A stretch of 64,000 nt of DNA. Origin: CAVRXQ01 sp963849105 (GTDB lineage Bacteria > Actinomycetota > Acidimicrobiia > Acidimicrobiales > Bog-793). Made by a program: the position numbers and the translations under genes. The notes beneath the pieces were generated by a model, which saw only the letters and a program-made list of their open reading frames with translations, had not been told where the DNA came from and searched no databases. Location of the stretch: positions 62,001 through 126,000 of the forward strand of contig CAWKGD010000002.1 in NCBI GenBank assembly GCA_963849105.1, read 5' to 3'. How positions within the stretch are numbered: position 1 is the first letter of the stretch; the number at the start of each line of letters is the position of its first letter. Shown one piece after another: positions 9,125-17,193 of the stretch.

Positions 9125-9445
9125 ATGCCCCAACCTCCCATGCTGACACCGGAACAGCGCGCGAACGCCCTCGCCAAGGCGGCGCAAGCACGCAAAGCCC
9201 GGGCGGAGATCAAGGACCAGCTGAAGAACGGCCACGTCACCTTGAAGGGACTTCTCGGCCGGGCAGAGACGGACGACATCGTCGGCAAGATGAAGGTGCT
9301 CGCCGTCTTGGAAGCCCTGCCAGGGACCGGCAAGGTGAAGGCCCGCCGGCTGATGGAACAGGTCGGCATCAGCGAAACCCGACGTCTACAGGGCCTCGGC
9401 GCGAAACAGCGTGACGCGCTGCTGGAGGCTGTCGGCCGTCCCTGA
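9125..9445 (+). CDS. mihF: actinobacterial integration host factor (mIHF)
   Basis: Small helical nucleoid protein that binds and compacts DNA; essential in mycobacteria. The 106-residue protein has a basic N-terminal helix (LAKAAQARKARAEIKDQLK) and the family core MKVLAVLEALPGTGKVKARRLMEQVGI, containing the helix-two turn-helix DNA-binding fold. ATG 9125 is chosen because a TAGCGT element ends 7 bases before it; GTG 9116 in the same frame would add three residues. Lying directly before gmk is the standard actinobacterial order. Its stop TGA (9443-9445) overlaps the apparent CTG start of gmk. Confidence 0.9.
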   Translation: MPQPPMLTPEQRANALAKAAQARKARAEIKDQLKNGHVTLKGLLGRAETDDIVGKMKVLAVLEALPGTGKVKARRLMEQVGISETRRLQGLGAKQRDALLEAVGRP

Positions 9446-9999
9446 TTCTCACGGTTTCCGGCCCCGGAGGGGTCGGTAAGGGAACAGTCGTCCGCGAGCT
9501 CGTCGCTCGCGACCCCAACCTCGTCTTGTCGCGGTCGTGGACGACCCGGCCACGCCGTCCGGGGGAGGTCGCCGACGCCTACGTGTTCGTGGACCGCCCG
9601 ACGTTCGAAAGGCGCATCGCGGCAGCCGGATTCCTCGAGTACGCCCAGATCCTCGACGAGTGCTATGGCACGCCGATGCCTGATCCCGACGACCCCCGCG
9701 ACCTCGTCTTGGAGATCGACGTGCAGGGCGCCCAGCAGGTGAAAAAGGCGCGCGACAACGTCGTCTGTGTCCTGCTGGTCGCCCCCTCGGACGAGGAGCA
9801 GGTGGCTCGGCTGCGGGCCCGCGGCGACTCGGAGGAGGCGATCCGCGCCCGGCTCGAGCTCTCCCGTCACGAGGTCGAGGTCGGCAGGCGATTCTGCGAT
9901 GTGGAGGTCGTAAACGACGACGTCAATCGGGCTGTCGAGGAGATCGCCGGTATAGTGGCGATCGCGCGACGCCGCGAAAGCGCGCCGCCGACCGCCTGA
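9442..9999 (+). CDS. gmk: guanylate kinase, apparently starting at CTG
   Basis: Phosphorylates GMP to GDP. The P-loop SGPGGVGKGT (about residues 6-15), the GMP-binding SRSWTTRPRRPGE and the lid region follow each other normally. The first ATG/GTG/TTG in this frame is TTG 9526, which would delete the P-loop, so translation must begin earlier. CTG 9442 overlaps the mIHF stop as CTGA and gives a normal 185-residue protein beginning M-ILTVSGPGG; ATT 9445 is the only other near start. GGAGG at 9424-9428 is a somewhat distant ribosome site, so coupling to mIHF translation is likely. A sequencing error is the main alternative. Confidence 0.87.
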   Translation: MILTVSGPGGVGKGTVVRELVARDPNLVLSRSWTTRPRRPGEVADAYVFVDRPTFERRIAAAGFLEYAQILDECYGTPMPDPDDPRDLVLEIDVQGAQQVKKARDNVVCVLLVAPSDEEQVARLRARGDSEEAIRARLELSRHEVEVGRRFCDVEVVNDDVNRAVEEIAGIVAIARRRESAPPTA

Positions 10000-10070
10000 A
10001 CCATGAGGACGCGATGCTCGCTCTGTGGCGTCGGTCGAGCGCGTCCTTGACACAGTGGACTGAGGGAGCG

Positions 10071-10391
10071 ATGGCCGAACCCCGCAACACGATGATGGAC
10101 CCCGAGATCGAGGACCTCCTCGACAAGGTCGATTCGAAGTTCACCCTGGTGACCCTGTCGGCAAAGCGCGGCCGCCAGATCAACTCGTACTTCAACCAGC
10201 TCGGCGAGGGCCTCGGCGCGATCGTGCCGCCGCAAGTGACCTCCGTCGCCCGTAAGCCGCTCTCGATCGCCCTCGAAGAGATCGCCGCTGACAAGGTGCG
10301 CGCCGGGGAGCCGGTCCCCGAACCGGAGACGCCCGAACTCGTCGAGGCCGAGAACGTCCTCGAAGGCGACGACGGGCTCGAGAGCTCCTAG
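10071..10391 (+). CDS. rpoZ: DNA-directed RNA polymerase omega subunit
   Basis: Small subunit that helps assemble and stabilise the beta' chain. The conserved core is present: MDPEIEDLLDKVDSKFTLVTLSAKRGRQINSYFNQL, then PLSIALEEIAADKV. ATG 10071 has GAGGGAG at 10062-10068; an upstream in-frame start at 10014 only adds sequence unlike the family. The 106-residue length is typical of actinobacterial omega, with an acidic tail rich in Glu and Pro. Its position between gmk and coaBC is the conserved order. Confidence 0.93.
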   Translation: MAEPRNTMMDPEIEDLLDKVDSKFTLVTLSAKRGRQINSYFNQLGEGLGAIVPPQVTSVARKPLSIALEEIAADKVRAGEPVPEPETPELVEAENVLEGDDGLESS

Positions 10392-10414
10392 ACCGCCGTC
10401 CGGTCGGCCCGCCG

Positions 10415-11641
10415 ATGAGCGACGACCGCGCGCAGCAAGCTGATCTCGCCGCCCTGCAGGGCCGCGTCGTCATCCTCGGCGTCACCGGCGGCATCGCCGC
10501 TTACAAGGTCGTCGAGGTCTGCCGCCAACTCGTCGACGCCGGCGCGACCGTCGTCCCGGTGATGACCGAGGCGGCGACGAGTTTCGTCGGGCCGATGACC
10601 TTTTCGGCGCTTGCGTCCGAGCCGGCGCGCACCGACCTGTTCGACGCGCACGACCCGCTCGCACACACGCGCCTCGCGCGTCGCGCCGATCTCATCGTCG
10701 TCGCGCCGGCGACCGCAACGTTCCTGTCCCAAATCGCGCTCGGACTCGCGCCCGATCTTCTGTCCGCGACGGTGATCGCGTCGAAGGCGCCGCTTCTCGT
10801 CGCGCCGGCGATGCATGCGGAGATGTGGACGAACGACGCCGTGCGGCGCAACGTCGCCACGCTCGTCGCTCAAGGTGTGAGGTTCGTTGGACCGGATGAG
10901 GGTCGACTCGCCGGCGGCGACGAGGGACCGGGCCGTCTCTCTGCACCGGAAGTGATCGTCGCCGAGGCGGCGCGCATGTTGGGTCACGATGGCGACCTCG
11001 CCGGGGTCTCGGTGCTCGTCACGGCGGGGGGAACCCGCGAACCGATCGACCCGGTACGGGTGATCACGAACCGCTCGTCCGGCCGGCAGGGCTACGCGAT
11101 CGCGACGGCGGCACGAAACAGGGGCGCCAAAGTGACCCTCGTCTCGTCGGCTGAGCTTGCCGCGCCAGAAGGTGTCGAGGTCGTATCTGTCGAGACCGCC
11201 GCCGAGCTCGCGAGGGCCGTGTTTTCTCGGTCAGACGGCGCCGACGTCGTCGTCATGGCGGCCGCCGTCGCCGACTTCCGGCCGAAGGTCGCCGCGACCG
11301 AAAAGCTGAAAAAGCGCGACGGCCCGCCCGAGATCGTCCTCGAGCCGACCGAGGACGTCCTCAGCGAGCTTGCACGGCGGCGTCGCGGTGGCCAGACCCT
11401 CGTCGGCTTCGCAGCCGAGACTGGCGACGCGCAGAAAGAAGGCGAGCGAAAGCTCGCGGAAAAGGGCGTCGACCTCCTCGTGGTGAACGACGTCACCAGG
11501 CCCGGCGCGGGTTTTTCCCACGAGACGAATGCGGTGACGATCCTTGGACGTGACGGATCCGTCACAGAAGTTGCAACGGCGCCGAAGCCTACGATCGCGG
11601 ACGCCATCCTCGATGCGGTCGCCGCCTTGCGCGGGCAGTGA
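10415..11641 (+). CDS. coaBC: CoaBC: phosphopantothenoylcysteine decarboxylase / phosphopantothenate-cysteine ligase
   Basis: Bifunctional coenzyme A enzyme: CoaB joins cysteine to 4'-phosphopantothenate and CoaC decarboxylates the product. The flavoprotein CoaC domain (about residues 14-185) starts VILGVTGGIAAYK and carries LLVAPAMHAEMW, with His in the place of Asn found in many bacteria, as also seen in mycobacteria. The CoaB domain follows (VSVLVTAGGTREPIDPVRVITNRSSG), with the AAVADFRP and KLKK segments. ATG 10415 gives 408 residues, the normal fused length. It is followed 34 bases later by metK. Confidence 0.94.
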   Translation: MSDDRAQQADLAALQGRVVILGVTGGIAAYKVVEVCRQLVDAGATVVPVMTEAATSFVGPMTFSALASEPARTDLFDAHDPLAHTRLARRADLIVVAPATATFLSQIALGLAPDLLSATVIASKAPLLVAPAMHAEMWTNDAVRRNVATLVAQGVRFVGPDEGRLAGGDEGPGRLSAPEVIVAEAARMLGHDGDLAGVSVLVTAGGTREPIDPVRVITNRSSGRQGYAIATAARNRGAKVTLVSSAELAAPEGVEVVSVETAAELARAVFSRSDGADVVVMAAAVADFRPKVAATEKLKKRDGPPEIVLEPTEDVLSELARRRRGGQTLVGFAAETGDAQKEGERKLAEKGVDLLVVNDVTRPGAGFSHETNAVTILGRDGSVTEVATAPKPTIADAILDAVAALRGQ

Positions 11642-11675
11642 GCGGACGAGGCGACGAGTTGAGTCAGGGGTTCGA

Positions 11676-12872
11676 GTGAGCACGCACACCTTCACATCGG
11701 AGTCGGTGACCGAGGGCCATCCGGACAAGCTGGCCGACCAGATCTCCGACGCGGTGTTGGACGCGATCTTGGAACAGGATCCGAACGGGCGCGTCGCCTG
11801 CGAGACCTTGCTTACGACCGGGCTCGTTTGCGTTGCCGGAGAGATCTCGACGACCGGCTACGTCGAGATCCCGCGCATCGTGCGCGACACGGTCTGCAGC
11901 GTCGGCTACGACCGCGAGGAATTCGGCTTCGACGGCAACACGTGCGGCGTCATCGTCGCGATCGGCGACCAGTCCGAGGACATCGCCGTTGGCGTCGATA
12001 CCTCGATCGAAGCCCGCGCCGGCGACACCGACAAACTCTCGGCGCAGGGCGCGGGCGACCAGGGGATGATGTTCGGCTTCGCCTGCGACGAGACACCGGA
12101 CTTGATGCCGCTGCCGATCTGGTTCGCGCACCTGCTCGCGAGGCGGCTCTCGGAGGTGCGCAAGGGCGGCGTCGTCCCGTACCTCCGTCCCGACGGCAAG
12201 ACGCAGGTGACGATCGTCTACGACGACGGCCGCCCAGTCGCACTAAAGACGATCCTCATTTCGACCCAGCACAAGCCCGGCATCGACGCCGAATCACTGC
12301 TGCAGCCGGATCTGGAAGAACACGTTCTGCGGCCGTTGCTCACGCGGCTGCCGACGAGCTTGGACACGAGCGACTGGAAGCTGCTCGTCAACCCGACCGG
12401 CGTCTTCGAGCTCGGCGGTCCGCGAGCCGATGCGGGGTTGACGGGCCGCAAGATCATCGTCGACACCTACGGCGGCTCGGCGCACCACGGCGGCGGCGCC
12501 TTCTCCGGCAAAGACCCCTCGAAGGTCGACCGTTCGGCCGCCTACGCGGCGCGCTGGGTCGCGAAGCACATCGTCGCCGCCGGCGCGGCGCGCCGCTGCG
12601 AGATTCAGGTCGCCTACGCGATCGGAAGGGCGCGTCCGATCTCGATCTCGGTCGAGACCTTCGGGACCGAGGCCTGCGACCCCGAGCGCATCGAGAAGGT
12701 GGCCGCGGAGCTCTTTGACCTGCGCCCCGCGGCGATCATCAGCGAGCTGCACCTGCGACGACCGATCTACCGGCCCACCGCCGCCTACGGACACTTCGGG
12801 CGCAACGACAAGGACTTCACCTGGGAGGCGACCCCGAAGCTCGACGAGCTCCGCTCGGCGCTCGGGCTGTAA
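11676..12872 (+). CDS. metK: S-adenosylmethionine synthase
   Basis: Makes S-adenosylmethionine from methionine and ATP. The family hallmarks are present in order: FTSESVTEGHPDKLADQISD, GAGDQGMMFGFA (adenine-binding hexapeptide region) and GGGAFSGKDPSKVDRSAAY (P-loop-like phosphate site). The frame is open upstream inside coaBC, but GTG 11676, after a CAGGGG ribosome site, gives 398 residues and the usual N-terminus. The gap to coaBC is only 34 bases, so there is no room for a SAM riboswitch and the gene is probably read from the upstream operon. Confidence 0.95.
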   Translation: MSTHTFTSESVTEGHPDKLADQISDAVLDAILEQDPNGRVACETLLTTGLVCVAGEISTTGYVEIPRIVRDTVCSVGYDREEFGFDGNTCGVIVAIGDQSEDIAVGVDTSIEARAGDTDKLSAQGAGDQGMMFGFACDETPDLMPLPIWFAHLLARRLSEVRKGGVVPYLRPDGKTQVTIVYDDGRPVALKTILISTQHKPGIDAESLLQPDLEEHVLRPLLTRLPTSLDTSDWKLLVNPTGVFELGGPRADAGLTGRKIIVDTYGGSAHHGGGAFSGKDPSKVDRSAAYAARWVAKHIVAAGAARRCEIQVAYAIGRARPISISVETFGTEACDPERIEKVAAELFDLRPAAIISELHLRRPIYRPTAAYGHFGRNDKDFTWEATPKLDELRSALGL

Positions 12873-12878
12873 CCGGCC

Positions 12879-14687
12879 TTGAGCACGGGCGAGGACCGCT
12901 CGCCCCGCCGGATCGTGGCGGTTGTCCCCGATGTGACGGGGATCGATCGCAGCTTTTTGTATGCGGTGCCGGGCGCGTTGTCCGAGGCGATCAGCGTCGG
13001 GTCGATCGTCTGGGTGCCACTGCACGGCCGCAAGGTGCGGGGCTGGGTCGTCCACGAAGGCGGAGAGGACGAGCAGTCCGTGCGCGACCTCGATGCCGTC
13101 GTCTCGCTCGGTCCGAGCAAAGACGTCGTCGAGCTCTGCGAGCTCGGCGCCTGGCGCTACGCGGGGCGACTCCGGCCCTTCCTGCTCGCCGCCTCCCCCC
13201 CGAGGCTCGTGAACCGGCTGGCGCCGAAAAGGCGCGGCGAACGCCCGTCGCTCGTCGACGAGGTGAACGGCGATGTCGTCTCGCTGGCGAAAGAGGCGCT
13301 CTCGCAAAAGGCGTCGGTGCTGCGGATCCCGCCATCTGGCCCACGACTCGACGTCGTCGTTGCGGCGATCGAATTCGCCGCGCCACGCGACGTGCTCGCG
13401 CTCGTTCCCGAACTCCACGACGCCGACGTGCTGGCGCGTCGGTTGAAGCGGCTGGGACTCGACGTCGCCCGCTATCCCGATGCGTGGTCCCTCGCCGCGG
13501 CGGGTGGCCGCGTCGTCGTCGGGACGCGCAGCGCGGTGTATGCGCCGATGCCGGATCTCGGTGCCATCGTCGTCATCGACGCGCATTCCGAGTCGTACGC
13601 GGAACAACGCGCACCGACGTGGGACGCAACAACGATCGCGCGCCTGCGCGCACAGCGGGCAGGTGTGCCGTGCGTGCTCGTCAGTCCGTGTCCGCCCGTC
13701 ACACACCTCAAGGGGGCACGCGTCGTCGCTTTCCCGAGAAGCGAAGAACGCGCCGGCTGGGCGCGCGTCGTCGTCTTCGACCGTCGTGAGGACGACCCGC
13801 GATCGGGATTGTTCTCGCCCAAGCTCGCCGAGACGATCCGCTCCGAGCGCCTGCGCGCCCCTGGTCGCCCCTTTGTCTGTCTCCTCAATCGCAAAGGTCG
13901 GGCGCGCCTTTTGGTGTGTACGCGCTGTGAGGAGATCGCGCGCTGTGAACGCTGCGGTGCCGCGGTCCACGAGCGCCTCGACGAGACGACGCAAACTGGC
14001 GAGCTTCACTGCGAATTGTGTCGACTGACGCGTCCCGTCATCTGCGCGAACTGCTCGTCGACCGCGCTCGCTCGACGCCGTCTCGGTACCGAGCGGGTCG
14101 CCGAGGAACTGGCCGCCCTTATCGGCGAGCGGGTGGCCGAGGTCACCGGGGATCGCAGCGAGTTCGACCTCGACGGGGCCGGAGTGATCGTCGGCACCGA
14201 AGCCGCGCTGCACCGCGTGCGGGTGGCGTCATCGGTCTGCTTCTTGGACTTCGACCAGGAGATCGTCGCGCCGCGCTTTCGTGCCTACGAGGAGGCGTTC
14301 GCTCTGTTGGCGCGGGCGAGTCGGCTCGTCGGCTGGCGCAGCGGAGATCCGACCGACACCGGCTCGGTGTTCGTGCAGACGCGACTTCCCGGACACGAGG
14401 TGCTCGTCGCGGCGGTGAACGGAGACCCGGCGGCGCTTGCGAAAAGTGAGATGGCGCGCCGCGAGGCTCTCGGCCTTCCTCCGGCCCGCGCCCTCGCGAC
14501 GATCGAGGGCGACGAGGAGGGTGCAGTTCGCGCCGGCCTGGTCGAACGCGGGATCGACGTCGGCGAGCTGGCCGATGGCCGCTTGCTTGCCCGCGCCGGC
14601 AGTTCGGCGGATCTCGCCGAGGCGCTGGCGCTGGCTGGACTGCCAAAAGAAGGCGTGCGCGTCGTCGTCGATCCCCTGCGGCTTTGA
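12879..14687 (+). CDS. priA: PriA-like primosomal protein with degenerate helicase motifs
   Basis: Replication-restart protein N' in the actinobacterial form. The N-terminal DNA-binding domain and the Cys-rich zinc region are recognisable (CTRCEEIARCERCGAAV, then CELCRL and CANCSS). The helicase core has lost its catalytic residues: PPSGPRLDV stands where Walker A GxxGSGKT is expected, and IDAHSESY where the DEEH box is expected. This loss is typical of actinobacterial PriA, so it should bind forks without unwinding them. The TTG 12879 start, 6 bases after metK, gives 602 residues. Its stop overlaps the next gene as TTGA. Confidence 0.87.
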   Translation: MSTGEDRSPRRIVAVVPDVTGIDRSFLYAVPGALSEAISVGSIVWVPLHGRKVRGWVVHEGGEDEQSVRDLDAVVSLGPSKDVVELCELGAWRYAGRLRPFLLAASPPRLVNRLAPKRRGERPSLVDEVNGDVVSLAKEALSQKASVLRIPPSGPRLDVVVAAIEFAAPRDVLALVPELHDADVLARRLKRLGLDVARYPDAWSLAAAGGRVVVGTRSAVYAPMPDLGAIVVIDAHSESYAEQRAPTWDATTIARLRAQRAGVPCVLVSPCPPVTHLKGARVVAFPRSEERAGWARVVVFDRREDDPRSGLFSPKLAETIRSERLRAPGRPFVCLLNRKGRARLLVCTRCEEIARCERCGAAVHERLDETTQTGELHCELCRLTRPVICANCSSTALARRRLGTERVAEELAALIGERVAEVTGDRSEFDLDGAGVIVGTEAALHRVRVASSVCFLDFDQEIVAPRFRAYEEAFALLARASRLVGWRSGDPTDTGSVFVQTRLPGHEVLVAAVNGDPAALAKSEMARREALGLPPARALATIEGDEEGAVRAGLVERGIDVGELADGRLLARAGSSADLAEALALAGLPKEGVRVVVDPLRL

Positions 14688-15367
14688 GCGGCGGGCAAGC
14701 GGGAGCGCAACGCCTGTCGTCGCGCGGTGTTCTTTTCCCTGTGGCGACAGCTCCGACAGACGCCGCTTTGGACGACGCGCTCGTCGCGTCGATGATCTCC
14801 GACATCGACGCCGGCTTCGCGCGTCTCGTCGAGCACTACGCGCCGGTCGTGATCTCGGTCGCCGGCCGAGTCTCGGGTCGCGCCGATGACGCGGAGGACC
14901 TCGCCGCCGAGACGTTCTTCCGTGCCTATCGCGCGCTGCGCTCCTACAGCGACAAACGCCTCTCGGAACTGCGGGTGCGGCCCTGGCTCGTCACGATCAC
15001 GCTCAACCTGGCTCGCAACGCGGCGCGCGACCGTTCGAGACGACCACAAGAGAGCGCCATCACCGAGGTTGGCGAGCCACGATCGCCCTGGCGCGAGCCG
15101 TCGGAGCTCGCACTCGCCACCTCCGAACATGACGACCTCGCCCATCGGCTGTCGTCCTTGTCGGCGAACGAGCGGGCGGCGGTCGTTCTGCGACATGTCG
15201 TCGAGATGCCGGTCGCCGAGATCGCCGAAGTGCTCGGCTGCAAGGAAGTGACCGCCCGCTCGCATATCGCGCGCGGCCTTGCCCATCTGCGAGCCTCGTA
15301 CGACAACGAGCGGACGGTCGAGAAAGAAACCCGCCGCGCTCTTGCGCGCAGAGGAGGTGAACGATGA
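14684..15367 (+). CDS. ECF-type RNA polymerase sigma factor
   Basis: Alternative sigma factor with region 2 (FARLVEHYAPVVISVAGR, DAEDLAAETFFRAYRAL) and region 4 (LSANERAAVVLRHVVEMPVAEIAEVLGC with a helix-turn-helix) and no region 3, which defines the ECF group. TTG 14684 overlaps the priA stop; in-frame GTG 14741 is an alternative that removes an unconserved N-terminus. No anti-sigma gene follows. Instead its stop shares ATGA with a DNA alkylation-repair methyltransferase, so a role in a DNA-damage response is suggested by context only. Confidence 0.86.
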   Translation: MSGGQAGAQRLSSRGVLFPVATAPTDAALDDALVASMISDIDAGFARLVEHYAPVVISVAGRVSGRADDAEDLAAETFFRAYRALRSYSDKRLSELRVRPWLVTITLNLARNAARDRSRRPQESAITEVGEPRSPWREPSELALATSEHDDLAHRLSSLSANERAAVVLRHVVEMPVAEIAEVLGCKEVTARSHIARGLAHLRASYDNERTVEKETRRALARRGGER

Positions 15368-16137
15368 GTCCTCGTCATCCAGAGGCGCTCGAGGATCGTC
15401 TGGGCGCGTTGAAGCTCGCGCCGTCGAGCGGGTTCATCGAGCGCGTCGTCGCGCACTGGGCGATCGTGCCGTCGGCGATCGGTGATGTCTTCGTCTCCTG
15501 GACGACAGAGGGGATCTGCGCCGTCGACTCCGCACGCGCCGGGACCGACGCCGCAGGATTTGTCGAGTCGGTGCGGGCGCGACTCGATCAACCGTTGCTG
15601 CGAGCCGAACAGGCGCCCCCGGGCGTCGCCGCCGCGGCGAAGAGTGGCAAGGCGACCCAGCTCCGCTTCGATCTGCGCGGCCTGACGCCGTTCGAGGCCG
15701 ACGTGTTGCAGGCGACGCGCCGCATCCCGCCCGGGGAGATCCGCCCGTACGCGTGGGTGGCGGCCGAGATCGGCCGGCCGAGGGCCGTACGCGCCGTCGG
15801 GTCGGCGCTCGGTCGCAATCCGGTGCCCATCCTCATCCCCTGCCACCGCGTCACGCGCTCGGACGGGGCGGTCGGCAACTACGGCGGCGGGCCAGACATG
15901 AAAGAGGAGCTCCTGCGATTGGAGAAGGTGAACCTCGACGAGGTGATCGACCTCGCCAGCCACGGCATCCACTTCGTCGGCAACACCTCGACGAAGTTCG
16001 TCTGCTTTCCTTCGTGCTTCGGCATCCGCCGTTCAAAGCGCGAGAACCGCGTCGGCTTCCGGTCAGTCGGGGACGCCCTCGAAGAGGGGTACCGACCGTG
16101 CGGCCATTGTCGTCCGGCGCTGTCGCTCAGCGCTTAA
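15364..16137 (+). CDS. O6-alkylguanine-DNA methyltransferase with C-terminal Ada metal-binding domain
   Basis: Suicide repair protein that takes alkyl groups from DNA onto cysteine. The methyltransferase domain (about residues 100-195) has RIPPGEIRPYAWVA and the active site LIPCHRV, with Cys160. Residues about 205-253 match the methylphosphotriester/zinc domain of Ada: Cys214-x3-Cys218, KREN, RPC and Cys246-x2-Cys249 are all there. In Ada the metal domain is N-terminal and followed by an AraC helix-turn-helix; here the order is reversed and the activator domain is absent. ATG 15364 overlaps the ECF sigma stop, so the two genes are coupled. Confidence 0.88.
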   Translation: MSPRHPEALEDRLGALKLAPSSGFIERVVAHWAIVPSAIGDVFVSWTTEGICAVDSARAGTDAAGFVESVRARLDQPLLRAEQAPPGVAAAAKSGKATQLRFDLRGLTPFEADVLQATRRIPPGEIRPYAWVAAEIGRPRAVRAVGSALGRNPVPILIPCHRVTRSDGAVGNYGGGPDMKEELLRLEKVNLDEVIDLASHGIHFVGNTSTKFVCFPSCFGIRRSKRENRVGFRSVGDALEEGYRPCGHCRPALSLSA

Positions 16138-16162
16138 AGGGCGGTTCGAGAATCGCTCAGAG

Positions 16163-16181
16163 CGTCGCCGGGCGGGCGACG
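16163..16181 (+). terminator. stem-loop after the methyltransferase gene
   Basis: CGTCGCC (16163-16169) pairs perfectly with GGCGACG (16175-16181) around a 5-base loop, 26 bases after the stop. Only a short T run (TTT) lies downstream, so termination efficiency is uncertain. Confidence 0.4.
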
Positions 16182-16300
16182 TGCTTTCGAGTCCGACATC
16201 GATGTGCATCGGCGCATCTTCGTCGTTTGTACCTTGACGCGTCGGCTGTCTTTCCGGCCTCGGCTCCGCCGCCCGAGAGATCGGATGCGACACTTTCAAG

Positions 16301-17185
16301 ATGCGCGTTCACTTGCTCGACGGCACCTACGAGCTCTTCCGGCAGTTCTTCGGGCAACCCTCGAGGGCCGCGCTCGACGGCCACGAGATCGGCGCTGCGC
16401 GGGGCGTCGTCCTCTCGGTCCTCGTCATGCTGGAGAGGGGCGACACCTATCTCGGCGTGGCCACGGACCACGTCATCGAGTCGTTCCGCAACGAGCTGTG
16501 GCCGGGGTACAAGACCGGGGAGGGCATCGCCGCGGAACTGCGCTCGCAGTTCGAGATCCTCGAGGGGGCGCTCTCCGCCCTCGGCGTCACCGTGTGGCCG
16601 ATGGTCGAGCTCGAAGCCGACGACGCCTTGGCGTCGGCGGCTTCAGTCGCGGCGCGCGACTCGAGGGTCGAAAAGGTCGTGATCTACACGCCCGACAAGG
16701 ACCTCGCGCAGTGCGTCGAGGGTGAGCGCGTCGTGCAGCTCGACCGGCGGACGAACACGGTGCGCGACGAGGCGGGCGTCTGGGCGAAGTTCGGCGTCGC
16801 GCCGCGCTCAATCCCCGATTGGCTCGCGCTCGTCGGGGATTCCGCCGACGGTTTCCCCGGCCTCAAGGGGTGGGGGCCGCGTGCCGCCTCCGCCGTGCTC
16901 TCGCACTACGGCGCGCTCGGCAATGTGCCAGACGAGATCGCTGACTGGGACCCGGCGGTTCGACGCGCGGTGCGCGGCGCGCAGCGGCTCGCCGACACGC
17001 TCGCCCGCCAGCGTGAGCTGGCCGAGCTGTTCTGTGACCTCGCGACGCTGCGCGTCGACTCCGCGCTGCTCCGCGACGTCGCGACACTGCGCTGGCGGGG
17101 CCCGACGAAGGACTTCGACGAAACCTGCCGGCAGTTTCGCGATCCTTCGCTCGCGGCGCGCGTCAGCGCGCTCGCTCCCGGCTGA
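16301..17185 (+). CDS. FEN/Pol I-type 5'-3' exonuclease
   Basis: Stand-alone 5'-nuclease of the family that forms the N-terminus of DNA polymerase I; it would trim 5' flaps. Seen are the N-terminal Asp in HLLDGTYELFR, the acidic VELEADDALAS metal cluster, YTPDKDLAQCV, and the helix-three turn-helix LALVGDSADGFPGLKGWGPRAA. The 294 residues carry no polymerase domain. ATG 16301 has a weak ribosome site. It converges on the ligase gene with only 8 bases between the stops, and so sits beside the Prim-Pol/PHP/ligase operon, whose products it could assist. Confidence 0.85.
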   Translation: MRVHLLDGTYELFRQFFGQPSRAALDGHEIGAARGVVLSVLVMLERGDTYLGVATDHVIESFRNELWPGYKTGEGIAAELRSQFEILEGALSALGVTVWPMVELEADDALASAASVAARDSRVEKVVIYTPDKDLAQCVEGERVVQLDRRTNTVRDEAGVWAKFGVAPRSIPDWLALVGDSADGFPGLKGWGPRAASAVLSHYGALGNVPDEIADWDPAVRRAVRGAQRLADTLARQRELAELFCDLATLRVDSALLRDVATLRWRGPTKDFDETCRQFRDPSLAARVSALAPG

Positions 17186-17193
17186 GGAAGCGC

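Noticed and set aside
10047..10052. Exact TTGACA ahead of rpoZ
   Set aside because: No -10 element at the right distance; it would fall inside the rpoZ coding start.
7312..10053. Minus-strand open frame of 913 codons opposite pyrD-pyrF-mIHF-gmk
   Set aside because: Spans several certain plus-strand genes and has shadow-type composition.
16141..16160. GGTTCGAGAATC resembling a tRNA T-arm
   Set aside because: No acceptor, D or anticodon stems can be drawn around it.
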